From Arthrobacter glacialis (GTDB lineage Bacteria; Actinomycetota; Actinomycetes; Actinomycetales; Micrococcaceae), in contig NZ_PPXC01000014.1 in assembly GCF_002909445.1 (NCBI RefSeq), positions 47,912 through 111,911 of the forward strand: a DNA stretch of 64,000 nucleotides. Reading direction: 5' to 3'. The position numbers and the translations under genes are program-made. The stretch's first letter is position 1, and each line of letters starts with the position of its first letter. Below the pieces are notes generated by a model that was given only the letters and a program-made list of their open reading frames with translations, was not told the DNA's origin and did not search any database. Shown piece after piece: positions 31,040-38,679 of the stretch.

Positions 31040-31378
31040 CGCTTCTGTGAAGAGCCGGAATGGTCCGTGGCTGTCTGGGCGGGGTTCGACGTCGTTCCAC
31101 ACCATGGAAGGGCGGAAGCTGTTGCGCGCCATGGCCGCCACGGCAAAGGACGCCTCAGCGTATCCAAGGTTGGACAGCTGCCCGGCCCGGGTGGCGGCGG
31201 ACCACGGACCCTTGGAGCCATAGCTCACCCACTGACTGCCCAGACAAGGGATTTCCGTATACGGCAGGTCCCTGGTCAACCCGGGCACCACGAGTTGGGT
31301 GCTGGTGGTTGGCAGTGGCACACGGGGCCGGCGACTATGATGCGCCGCGCTCCTGAGCCGCTCTGATAGCTTCTTCAC
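31040..31378. other. Gene-poor stretch with a possible minus-strand remnant
   Basis: No intact gene is seen. On the minus strand, about 31285 down to 31049, the translated stretch containing SYGSKGPWSAATRAGQL and later MVWNDVEPRPD resembles the barrel region of DUF1906-type glycoside-hydrolase-like proteins. It has neither a sensible start nor a C-terminus. It may be a decayed fragment; the match is from memory and weak. Confidence 0.25.
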
Positions 31379-31612
31379 ATGCAAGCATTTCGACATGTAT
31401 TGGTGGTCATCCTGGTTGCTGCCGTAGCTTATGTGTACTTTGTTGACCTGCCGTTGGGGGCGAAGTTCGTCATCCTTGCATGGCCTGTGTCATCCGTGGC
31501 CATCAACGAACGCCAGCTTCACAAGCAACGCGCGGCGGCTGCGGAACAGGCCGCTCGTGCCACACGCTCATTGCCGGATCAAGTCCTGCACGCCTACCGT
31601 GAGCGCACATAG
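31379..31612 (+). CDS. Small membrane protein of unknown function
   Basis: 77 residues with one or two hydrophobic segments (about 6-25 and 30-42), then a charged, Ala/Arg/Gln-rich C-terminal helix. I do not recognise it. A -10-like TAGCTT at 31367-31372 lies exactly 6 nt before the ATG and no ribosome site is visible, suggesting a leaderless mRNA. The amino-acid composition is credible for a real protein. Confidence 0.5.
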   Translation: MQAFRHVLVVILVAAVAYVYFVDLPLGAKFVILAWPVSSVAINERQLHKQRAAAAEQAARATRSLPDQVLHAYRERT

Positions 31613-31940
31613 CTGCGCCTTGAAAGTGCTGTCCACCGCCAGGACCCGTCTGGCTACAGCGCCGTCGGGTGATTGAGTCAGCCAGCTGACCAGTAGGAAA
31701 ATGGACACGTCGGTTCAGACGGAACCCACCGGGATGAATCCACCGAGCTATGGCTGGATGGAAAGAATAGCCGCCCCGTGTAACTGGCGGCAGTCATCCG
31801 GGATGTGGTTGATACCAAGGCCAGGGAGCCTTGCTTGCGAGCGGGATGTGGTGATCCTGTGCCAGTTCCGAGCAAAAGCCTGTGAGCAGACGGAATTAGC
31901 CCACCTCTTCACAGCTCAGGGTGCCATTCAATGCGTACCG
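31613..31940. other. Intergenic stretch without a recognisable gene
   Basis: I see no supported coding frame or structural RNA here. Short open frames lack ribosome sites and have unlikely composition. Confidence 0.5.
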
Positions 31941-31970
31941 TAGACAATAGTGTGTCTCACACAGTAATGT
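31941..31970 (+). promoter_or_regulatory. Promoter and operator of the PadR gene
   Basis: TAGACA (31941-31946) and TAATGT (31965-31970) form a -35/-10 pair with 18-nt spacing. The spacer contains the palindrome GTGTG-TCT-CACAC (31950-31962), a likely autoregulatory PadR operator. The ATG is 7 nt after the -10, so the transcript is probably leaderless. Confidence 0.6.
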
Positions 31971-31977
31971 ATTCAGC

Positions 31978-32316
31978 ATGAACGATAGCGGCGCTCTCGA
32001 CACACATCTGCAGGAGTTGCGCCGCGGAACAGTGGTGCTCGCATGCCTGCAGCTGTTGCGCACGGCCGAATACGGCTACAAACTGCTCGAGGAGCTTGCC
32101 GTACGCGGCTTTGCTGTCGACGCCAACACCCTCTATCCGCTGCTGCGCCGGCTGGAGAAGCAAGGGTTTCTCACCAGCGAATGGAACACAGAGGAGGCAA
32201 GGCCGCGGAAGTTTTACCACACTTCGTCTGATGGCATGCGGCTCGCCGACACTCTCACCAACGAATGGCTCGCGCTCACCTCAGTGATAGCCGCCTTGAC
32301 CACAGAGGAGATTTGA
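31978..32316 (+). CDS. PadR-family transcriptional regulator
   Basis: A 112-residue winged-helix protein. The family segments are ACLQLLRTAEYGYKLLEEL (about 22-40) and DANTLYPLLRRLEKQGFL (about 47-64), followed by RKFYHTSSDG. This is a short PadR protein without a long C-terminal domain. The next gene starts 1 nt after its stop, so the two form an operon; PadR/HAAS pairs of this kind usually regulate their own membrane protein. Confidence 0.88.
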   Translation: MNDSGALDTHLQELRRGTVVLACLQLLRTAEYGYKLLEELAVRGFAVDANTLYPLLRRLEKQGFLTSEWNTEEARPRKFYHTSSDGMRLADTLTNEWLALTSVIAALTTEEI

Positions 32317-32317
32317 G

Positions 32318-33265
32318 ATGACTGCCACGCTCACTGAACGCTATATAGCTGCCACGATTAAGAGCCTGCCGCCGGAATCGGAAATGGATGTTCGAGCTGA
32401 ACTCGAGGCCTCCATTGCGGATGCCATTGAGGCCCGCATTGAAGAGGGGGAGGGGCGCGCGGATGCTGAACGCGCCGTGTTGACCGAACTGGGCGATCCT
32501 GGTGCCCTCGCCGCCGGATTTGCCGATCGCGCCCTGCACTTGATTGGACCCCGGTACTACCTCACATGGTGGCGGTTGCTAAAACTCTTGCTTGCCATAA
32601 TTCCGGCCACAGCCGTCATCGGTGTGGTCATTGCCCAGTCATTGGCTCAAGCGCCCATGGGCGAGATCATCGGCCAAGCAGTGGGGGTGGGCATCTCCAC
32701 GGTGGTGCACGTGGCCTTCTGGGTGACCGTGGTCTTCGCCGTCCTAGAGCGCACCGGCGCTGATACGGGAGTCCGGTGGGACGTTGACCAGCTGCCGGAG
32801 CCGAAATCGGCAGGCATGGGGCGGGGTGAAGTGGTGGCTTCGCTGCTATTCCTCGCTGTATTGGCAGGTGCGCTGCTCTGGGATCGGTTCCAGGGTTTCC
32901 TCCGCCCGAATGGCGAACCGCTGCCGATCATGAATCCGGATCTGTGGCCATGGTCGATCAGCGGGCTGTTCCTACTGATCGCCGCCGAGGCAGCCCTTGC
33001 CGTCTCGGTCTATTTCACGGGACGCTGGACAACGGGACTGGCCATCGTCAACACCGTGCTGGCGGTGCTTTTCGTCAGTCTGGCGGTGTCCTTGTTGGCC
33101 AGGGGAGAACTAATCAACCCGGAAGTAATCGCCTACGCCTTGGGCAACGGCGTGGACGCAGACGCACAGCGGACCCTTGCATTGATCACCGGCTTCTCCA
33201 TTGTTGCCATCGCAACCTGGGACGCGATTGATGGCTGGCGCAAGGCCGCTCACGGGAAGCGCTGA
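32318..33265 (+). CDS. HAAS-domain membrane protein partnered with PadR
   Basis: 315 residues. The N-terminal 75 residues form the helical HAAS-type domain (LPPESEMDVRAELEASI near 19, ELGDPGALAAGFADR near 55-69). Then come about six membrane segments (around 86-105, 120-145, 165-190, 205-230, 235-260 and 275-300). Proteins of this arrangement are commonly encoded with PadR regulators; their transport or sensor role is not established. The ATG is 1 nt after the padR stop. Confidence 0.75.
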   Translation: MTATLTERYIAATIKSLPPESEMDVRAELEASIADAIEARIEEGEGRADAERAVLTELGDPGALAAGFADRALHLIGPRYYLTWWRLLKLLLAIIPATAVIGVVIAQSLAQAPMGEIIGQAVGVGISTVVHVAFWVTVVFAVLERTGADTGVRWDVDQLPEPKSAGMGRGEVVASLLFLAVLAGALLWDRFQGFLRPNGEPLPIMNPDLWPWSISGLFLLIAAEAALAVSVYFTGRWTTGLAIVNTVLAVLFVSLAVSLLARGELINPEVIAYALGNGVDADAQRTLALITGFSIVAIATWDAIDGWRKAAHGKR

Positions 33266-34005
33266 TGGCCACCATGTTTGATGTCGTGTCCCGGGTGCGT
33301 ACGAGCTGCTGTGGGAGTGCGACGGAGTAGTCCATGATTTTGGAAGCCTTCACCTTGACCGGTAAGAACTTTCACCACAATCAAAAAGCGCCAGCAAACA
33401 GAGGACCAGAGGCAGGGGCCCGCGCCCAGGGCGGACCTTGCGCGGAGAATGCCGTCACGCCCGGAACAGGGCTGGGTGAGGGGTGCCCCAACGACCCGGG
33501 CGGCTATATAAGCCACGCCGAGATGCGCCACGGCAACGGGGGAGAGGCGACTCCCGGCCACGGACTCGGAAGGGGCACGTCTGGACGTTCGGCCACTCAT
33601 TTCGTGACGTTCCAGTATGGCAATGGCACAAGGAATGAGCTCCCTGTGCCGGGACGCTCCGTTGATTTCTGCTGTGGCAGGTGTCCTACATTTCGCGACG
33701 GTTGGCACCTTGTTGAAGATCTGAGCGAGGTTGGCGCCTTCAGTCAAGGAGCACGTGCACAGGCATGAACTTGGATGGTCCTCCGCATTGGGGTCCGTAG
33801 GGTTGCTCCCCGTTTGATTCCGTTTCAATGGGCAGGGTACGGGAGATACGGTCACCGGAAAGGCCAGCTCCACATCACCTACATATGAGTATCCGATTGC
33901 TGGACATGCCCGATTGACGCCAGGTATCAGTCCTGCCAGGGCGGGAATAGCTTGCGCTGAGGCTAGAGCACCGACGGCAAGCATGACAATGAATCGGGCC
34001 TTCAT
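33250..34005 (-). CDS. Possible secreted protein, C-terminal part doubtful
   Basis: The N-terminus has a convincing signal peptide (MKARFIVMLAVGALASAQA, cleavage near ALA-G). The following region, with CPAIGYSYVGDVELAF, looks protein-like. After about residue 60 the composition becomes implausible (Arg/Pro/Ser-rich), suggesting a frameshift or a much shorter real product. A -10-like TAGGCT lies 6 nt before the ATG. It converges on and slightly overlaps the HAAS gene. Function unknown. Confidence 0.35.
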   Translation of the reverse strand: MKARFIVMLAVGALASAQAIPALAGLIPGVNRACPAIGYSYVGDVELAFPVTVSPVPCPLKRNQTGSNPTDPNAEDHPSSCLCTCSLTEGANLAQIFNKVPTVAKCRTPATAEINGASRHRELIPCAIAILERHEMSGRTSRRAPSESVAGSRLSPVAVAHLGVAYIAARVVGAPLTQPCSGRDGILRARSALGAGPCLWSSVCWRFLIVVKVLTGQGEGFQNHGLLRRTPTAARTHPGHDIKHGGHQRFP

Positions 34006-34023
34006 AAAGTGAGCCTAACCCGA
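34005..34023 (-). promoter_or_regulatory. Possible DtxR/IdeR-type iron box
   Basis: Read on the minus strand, the 19 bases match the IdeR consensus TTAGGTTAGGCTAACCTAA at 14 of 19 positions, including an uninterrupted GGTTAGGCT. The site covers the -10 and start region of the secreted-protein frame. A second palindrome, GATACTCAGTATC, is adjacent at 34022-34034. Confidence 0.3.
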
Positions 34024-34555
34024 TACTCAGTATCATTCTCGTTCAGTGGCATCGGATGCTGTCAGTTCAACCGCCCACAGAAGGAACGTTGACCGGGCAC
34101 GTTGATGGGTTGTCAGCCTCAAGACCTCGTCATCGACAGGGGCTGACCCTTCAACTACGTGGCAGGGGCTATAGTTGAAAGCTGCAATGGCAAGCGGTTG
34201 CGGTTGTGTTTTCGCCAGTTATTGTTGACTGGGTTCAGTATTTATGGACTTTACCGACTAGTGAATCCTCAATTGTGGTTGCGTGAGATCTATACGGGCA
34301 ACCGGTTGTCATAAATTTTGTATCACAAGTAACCTGCAAGGATCTGATCGTTGCGGCACTGTTGTCCGGCACTGACGGCCTCGGAGGATGCGGACAATTT
34401 CTTAGTCACTTCGACCTGCCTCTTGGAGAACACCTTGATTCTGCTGCACACCAGCCACCACCTCGGATGCGACGTTCATCGAGTTAGGCAAGCGAAAAAC
34501 TCGTCTCGGCCGGTAGCGCAGGGGCTTGTCATGGTCCTCCCGGTGGTCTGCTGAT
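34024..34555. other. Intergenic stretch, partly AT-rich
   Basis: No supported gene. The part around 34200-34340 is clearly more AT-rich than its surroundings, and it may hold promoters for the downstream transporter. I found no clear -35/-10 pair. Confidence 0.5.
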
Positions 34556-35575
34556 ATGGCCTCGACCGTGGGCACCACAGCTGTTCCGCAACTTAAGTCT
34601 CCGGTTCGCGTACTGGCCGTGGGCGTCCCGTTGGCCGTGGCTGCTGGCTTGACCTTGCCGATCCAGGCTCGGATCAACGGTGAGTTGGGTGTGCGACTGC
34701 ATGATCCGCTGCTGGCGGGGTTGTTCAGCTTCGGGGGAGCAGCATTGGTCATGGCAGTTGCTACGCTGGTCATTCCCAGCGGTCGCGCGGCATTCGCCCA
34801 ACTCCTTGCGGATACTCGAAAGCGGAAGGTGCCGTGGTATTTTCATGCGGCCGGTTTGATCGGCGCCTACTTCATCTTTGCGCAGACCAGCTACGTCGCA
34901 AGCATAGGAATTGCGATCTATACGGTGGCCGTGGTGACCGGCCAGACGGTCAGCGGGCTCGCTGTGGACCGGATTGGTTTAGGCCCCGGCGGTAAGCGAG
35001 CCATCACGGCACTGCGGGTGCTTGGTGTCCTGCTCACAGTTTGCGCGGTGTTCTGGGCCGTGTCGCCGCGGATTTCCGGAACGCCGAACCCCGCCGCCAT
35101 GCTGCTCCCACTGGCGCTGGTTGTCCTGGCGGGGGTGCTGATGACCTTTCAGCACGCAGTTAACGGCAGGATTGCCGCACAGGTCCGTTCGCCAATACCG
35201 GGGACTCTGATCAACTATGCGGTCGGAACTGTCGCGCTGGGGCTAATCTGGATTCTCAAATTGGCCTTCACCGGGGGGCAGCCCACATTGCCGACTGATC
35301 CGTGGTTGTATGCAGGCGGAGTGTTGGGCTGTATCAACCTGGTGCTCAGTGCACTGCTGATCCGGCGTATTGGGGTGCTGCTGACCGGATTGAGCATGAT
35401 CGCCGGGCAGCTGATCGGTGCCCTCTTGATGGACTGGCTGTTGCCGGTTGCCGGCAGTGTCATCTATCTGCAAACCGTGCTCGGCACCTTGCTCACACTG
35501 GCCGCAATCGTCGTGGCCGCCCTGCCAGGATCGACCCTGCGCCTGTTCTGGCGGCGTGGTCACAAACAGCGGTGA
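34556..35575 (+). CDS. DMT-superfamily (YdcZ/DUF606-type) transporter
   Basis: A 339-residue integral membrane protein with about ten helices in two repeated halves; each half begins with a similar unit (LPIQARINGELG near residue 34 and TFQHAVNGRIAAQ near 197). This matches the DUF606/YdcZ branch of the drug/metabolite transporter superfamily. The substrate is unknown. The frame is also open from TTG 34526, ten codons upstream; ATG 34556 is preferred although no good ribosome site is seen for either. Confidence 0.8.
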   Translation: MASTVGTTAVPQLKSPVRVLAVGVPLAVAAGLTLPIQARINGELGVRLHDPLLAGLFSFGGAALVMAVATLVIPSGRAAFAQLLADTRKRKVPWYFHAAGLIGAYFIFAQTSYVASIGIAIYTVAVVTGQTVSGLAVDRIGLGPGGKRAITALRVLGVLLTVCAVFWAVSPRISGTPNPAAMLLPLALVVLAGVLMTFQHAVNGRIAAQVRSPIPGTLINYAVGTVALGLIWILKLAFTGGQPTLPTDPWLYAGGVLGCINLVLSALLIRRIGVLLTGLSMIAGQLIGALLMDWLLPVAGSVIYLQTVLGTLLTLAAIVVAALPGSTLRLFWRRGHKQR

Positions 35576-36230
35576 AGCATGCGCCTTAAGAATTCCACGG
35601 ATACAGTCCCTATGTCCGATATGGCGTTGATTTGTGGTGCACCAACAGAGGCCCGCGAATTTACGTTGGCCCTTGAACGCAGCGTGGGCACGAATGGGCT
35701 GGGCATGCTCCAACGGGATCATCCTCCAGTCACCAGTCACCAGTCAGCAGTCAGCCAGTTGGGAGGTTGCTGAGGTGCTAGTGGATTGCTCCCTGGACAT
35801 CAGGGTGCCTGCTGGGGCATGGTGCCCAGCGAGAGCGTCGGACGCCGCGATTGAGGGTCCTATAGCGTGAATCTTTGTACCGGCCACGGTTCAGCTGAGT
35901 CAGCTAACGTGAGACGTACTAGGCCAATGCTTCAACTAAGTTGGGATTGCTGTCACGTCTCATTTAGGTTGGACCATGAAAAGCGCGGAAGCTAGCGGAA
36001 TGGTCCGACTGTAGAGATTCGAATGTGCTGCAGTTGTCTCACTACAGTCGGACCGAAACCTCAAATACTGCCTCAACGTGCAGCGTGTCCGGTTGATTCG
36101 TGTCCGGGCGCCGGGTGTTCCGTAAGGGGAACCCTTTGCAGGCCGCTGATTCATTGACGTGGCTGAATTTCGTGCTTGGTCATTGCCGATAATTGTTGAC
36201 AGGTGCCATGGTTCGTGGCGAGCATGGGGC
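35576..36230. other. 655-nt intergenic stretch with a hairpin
   Basis: No convincing gene. It contains a short run of CAGTCAC/CAGTCAG repeats around 35732-35757. It also holds a perfect 13-bp inverted repeat, GGTCCGACTGTAG (36002-36014) with CTACAGTCGGACC (36042-36054), 27 nt apart. Short open frames have no start signals or family resemblance. Confidence 0.55.
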
Positions 36231-36386
36231 ATGAGGCCAAAGCGAGAGGCGCGGTTCAGGATTGGCGCTGCCCTCGTGATGGCGTTGCTGTCATTGTCTA
36301 CACTGGTCTTGTTGCTTGTCTTGCCGAAGTCCGGCGGTGATAAGGCCGTGGGCGTGGTCGTTGGGATGCTGTTGTCGGGGCTGTGA
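36231..36386 (+). CDS. Small membrane protein, coupled to the next gene
   Basis: 51 residues: a basic start (MRPKREARFR), then two hydrophobic stretches. The stop overlaps the next start in GTGA. It is unrecognised. Together with the next frame it reads like one small multi-pass protein split in two, so it may be a coupled pair or one gene with a frameshift near 36383. Confidence 0.4.
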   Translation: MRPKREARFRIGAALVMALLSLSTLVLLLVLPKSGGDKAVGVVVGMLLSGL

Positions 36387-36832
36387 TCGCTAGGGCCATC
36401 GTTTTTCTCCGTGGCGACTATTTTGCCGTGAAATGGGTGCGCCGCACCTCGCGCTTCCTTTACGCCGTCGTCGGTGCCGTCATTTTTATAGCGGTGGCCA
36501 TACAATTCTTCGAACCCCGCGCAGGTTTTGCGTACTACCCGGCATTCGCTGGCCTGTTCCTGGGGAATCTCTTCCGGGAAGAACAGCAGCCCCCTGTCAA
36601 TCAAGGAACTCGATTGCCGACGCGGCGATCCATGATTGTCGTGGCAATGGTTCTCTGTGTGGCAGCGATTGGTGCCACGGTCTGGACAGTGCTGGCCATT
36701 CTTGCCGACGCTGGCACCCTAGTGAATTCTTTGATTTTTGCCTCAACGCTTTTGTGGGCGGGCGGATTCTTGGCCGTCGCGAGACTTGACGGACTGTACT
36801 TGGCCCCGCGACGGGCCCAAAACAGACAGTAA
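36383..36832 (+). CDS. Membrane protein of unknown function
   Basis: 149 residues with about four hydrophobic segments (around 25-42, 45-60, 84-108 and 112-130) and a cytosolic RRTSR/REEQQPP flank. GTG start inside a GTGA overlap with the upstream frame. The topology and the RR...F....A pattern before the second helix recall the protein at 40310-40909, but I cannot show homology. No function assigned. Confidence 0.45.
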   Translation: MIARAIVFLRGDYFAVKWVRRTSRFLYAVVGAVIFIAVAIQFFEPRAGFAYYPAFAGLFLGNLFREEQQPPVNQGTRLPTRRSMIVVAMVLCVAAIGATVWTVLAILADAGTLVNSLIFASTLLWAGGFLAVARLDGLYLAPRRAQNRQ

Positions 36833-36912
36833 GTTCCAGGTCTTCATCTGGAGCAGTTCCACGACTGCTTTCCAGGATCCTGAAGGGGTAGCGGCTGACG
36901 GGTGGTGCCATC

Positions 36913-37068
36913 ATGGATTATTGGCCGGCGATCGTTGGACCCGCCATGGCGGTCATCCTTCTTTTGGAACGGACGAAACGCCGGAGGGGCAGTCAAGATC
37001 TTCGCCTTGGCCCACACCGGGCGATACTTCCAGGCAACTGGTCTGCCAACCTATCAGGGGCGCCATAA
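36913..37068 (+). CDS. Possible 51-residue membrane peptide
   Basis: An ATG-started frame with an N-terminal hydrophobic stretch (WPAIVGPAMAVILLL) followed by a basic cluster ERTKRRR. The layout resembles small single-pass proteins, but there is no clear ribosome site and the tail has no family features. It is the only plausible coding content of the 36833-37122 gap. Confidence 0.25.
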   Translation: MDYWPAIVGPAMAVILLLERTKRRRGSQDLRLGPHRAILPGNWSANLSGAP

Positions 37069-37122
37069 GCCGAACGTTCTACGGGACACGGGGTGACCAA
37101 AAGCTGATTCATCGGCAGGCAG

Positions 37123-37380
37123 TCAGCGTTCGTAGACGTTGCTGCGATGGCCAAGCGTGATCACTGCTACAACTAGGATGTTGTCGTCAACCGTGTAGAC
37201 GATGCGGTAGTCCCCTATGCGAACTCTGAGACCGGGACGCCCCTGGAGGGCCTTGGCGCCTGGAGGTCGTGGCTCCTCACCGAGGAGCGCGATCGCTCCA
37301 CGAATGCGGTCGCGATCCTGATGGTCAATGCGGTTCAACGCTCGAACTGCGGCAGGACGCAACTCGACTTGGTAGGTCAC
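37123..37380 (-). CDS. RelE/ParE-type toxin
   Basis: An 85-residue toxin of the RelE superfamily. The core segments are ALNRIDHQDRDRIRGAI and GLRVRIGDYRIVYTVDD, followed by VVAVITLGHRSNVYER. The C-terminal HR..VY pattern is typical of mRNA-cleaving RelE homologues. GTG 37380 is chosen because it overlaps the antitoxin stop (GTGA), the normal coupled layout; a longer frame runs into the antitoxin. Confidence 0.88.
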   Translation of the reverse strand: MTYQVELRPAAVRALNRIDHQDRDRIRGAIALLGEEPRPPGAKALQGRPGLRVRIGDYRIVYTVDDNILVVAVITLGHRSNVYER

Positions 37381-37625
37381 ACCCAGCCCAGATCTGCTTT
37401 CACTTGAGCCCAAGGGATATTGGGGCCCTCCTCTGCCATCGCCTCATCGAATGCGGTGTCATCTTCGGCATCTTCCAGAGCTTCAAGCATCTGCTCGTAG
37501 CGCTCAGGACTGACCACCACGGCGGCGCGATGACCGCGGCGCTCGATGAACACCGCTTCGGTCTTCGAGCGATCGATGACGTCTGAAAAATGGTTGCGTG
37601 CGTCTGCGACGCTGACAGTGGACAT
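37377..37625 (-). CDS. Phd/YefM-family antitoxin
   Basis: An 82-residue antitoxin. The N-terminal DNA-binding Phd fold shows as VSVADARNHFSDVIDR (about 4-19) and AVFIERRGHRAAVVVS (about 23-38). The acidic C-terminal part (EALEDAEDDTAFDEAMAEEG) would wrap the toxin. ATG 37625 lies 6 nt after a -10 hexamer. It forms a two-gene module with the RelE-type toxin; Phd proteins normally repress their own promoter. Confidence 0.88.
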   Translation of the reverse strand: MSTVSVADARNHFSDVIDRSKTEAVFIERRGHRAAVVVSPERYEQMLEALEDAEDDTAFDEAMAEEGPNIPWAQVKADLGWV

Positions 37626-37631
37626 ATTCAA

Positions 37632-37660
37632 ATTGTACATCCAGCATTTTGAAATGTACA
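37632..37660 (-). promoter_or_regulatory. Toxin-antitoxin promoter with repeated TGTACA operator
   Basis: On the minus strand TGTACA (37655-37660) and TACAAT (37632-37637) are spaced 17 nt as -35 and -10. TGTACA occurs twice, each followed by a similar sequence (TTTCAAA and ATTTGAA). The two copies overlap the promoter elements, so the antitoxin probably binds here. The -10 is 6 nt before the ATG (leaderless style). Confidence 0.6.
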
Positions 37661-37813
37661 TGAAATAGGTTCCGTGAAAGGAAAGTCACGCTGATCGCGA
37701 TACCCACTGAAGGAACCCTCTGCGGTACATTTTTTGCCTTGAGGAGAGTGTGTGCTCGGGATAGTGTGGCGGTGGCCAGAGTGAGCCACCCACCCACGTC
37801 TTAAACTGTGAAT

Positions 37814-38098
37814 GTGAGCATGGACGAAGGCGTTTTCTTCAGACGTAGGGTTACCGATTTTCTCGGCCTGACCGACAGCCCTCGCCGCCAGGCCAAAATA
37901 CTTGAGAATTCGACCTCGACTGAATTGCTAATTCGGGCAGTAGTCGCATCTGCTTTCGTGGCTCTCTATACCGTTGTCATATTCGTTGAACACGGCAGAG
38001 GGTTCACCTGGTTTCTGCTCGCGGACTTATTTTTCGCAGGTGGCGCAGCCATGGCCTGGGTTCGTTGGGGCCGCTACCGAAATCGCTGGACGCGCTGA
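37814..38098 (+). CDS. Small membrane protein of unknown function
   Basis: About 94 residues: a soluble N-terminal part with FFRRRVTDFLGLTDSPRR, then two hydrophobic helices (about 42-59 and 65-83) and a basic end. I do not recognise it. TAAACT lies 6 nt before GTG 37814, which is why that start is chosen; GTG 37808 and ATG 37820 are possible. Confidence 0.45.
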   Translation: MSMDEGVFFRRRVTDFLGLTDSPRRQAKILENSTSTELLIRAVVASAFVALYTVVIFVEHGRGFTWFLLADLFFAGGAAMAWVRWGRYRNRWTR

Positions 38099-38262
38099 AC
38101 GGCGAGGTTCGCTCTGATTTCGGATTGAGAGTGGCGGCATTCGTGTCGCGTAAGTCGAACCCCTACTGGGAAGAGTTTCCGCTCGCATCTCGAATTGGAT
38201 GCGCTATTCTCTGAGCCAACATCACCTGGCGGTCATTCAACGAGCGTGACTGGGCTGGCTCT

Positions 38263-38538
38263 CTAGGTGCGTCGTTCGTCCAATGGTTGGCGATCGGCCT
38301 GTCGGTCACCAGCAGCATCCAAGTGGCGCATCACGAGAGCGGCCGAAACAAGAGCCGCTGAAAAGGCCAAGCAAGCGAAGAGAGTGAGCAAATAGATCTG
38401 CGTCAACCCGGACGAGAAGCTGGTAGTGCCGCTAAAAGTGACGGTACCGAAGTTCTGCAAGAACACGCTTGAGAAGAGCGTGATAACTAAACCTGCCGAG
38501 CCTACGATAATTCCTGCTCGTAGAGTTCGCTTGTACAT
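38263..38538 (-). CDS. Small two-helix membrane protein of unknown function
   Basis: 91 residues with hydrophobic segments at about 8-28 and 44-70 and a hydrophilic Asp/Arg/Gln-rich tail. ATG 38538 (MYKRTLRAG) is chosen because the longer frame adds an unlikely leader. No recognised family. Confidence 0.5.
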   Translation of the reverse strand: MYKRTLRAGIIVGSAGLVITLFSSVFLQNFGTVTFSGTTSFSSGLTQIYLLTLFACLAFSAALVSAALVMRHLDAAGDRQADRQPLDERRT

Positions 38539-38679
38539 CGAGGTTGTCTCTGTTCTAGCCAACTTCCACCCCAACTATTGGCAGCTACTGTCGCAGGTAA
38601 CTAGCCTAAGCACTTGGACGGATAACCTACAAGCCCTAGGGACTATGCTCTGCAGCACTGATGTCTTATCGAGGAACGT

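Noticed and set aside
33334-33768. Plus-strand 144-codon frame opposite the secreted-protein frame
   Set aside because: Gly/Arg/His-rich composition, no ribosome site and no family resemblance; probably chance.
35732-35757. CAGTCAC/CAGTCAG tandem run as a CRISPR-like or satellite array
   Set aside because: Only three or four imperfect 7-nt units; no spacer pattern and no associated genes.
35960-36604. Minus-strand 214-codon frame
   Set aside because: It spans the 36002 hairpin and lies opposite the small membrane frames; composition is not protein-like.
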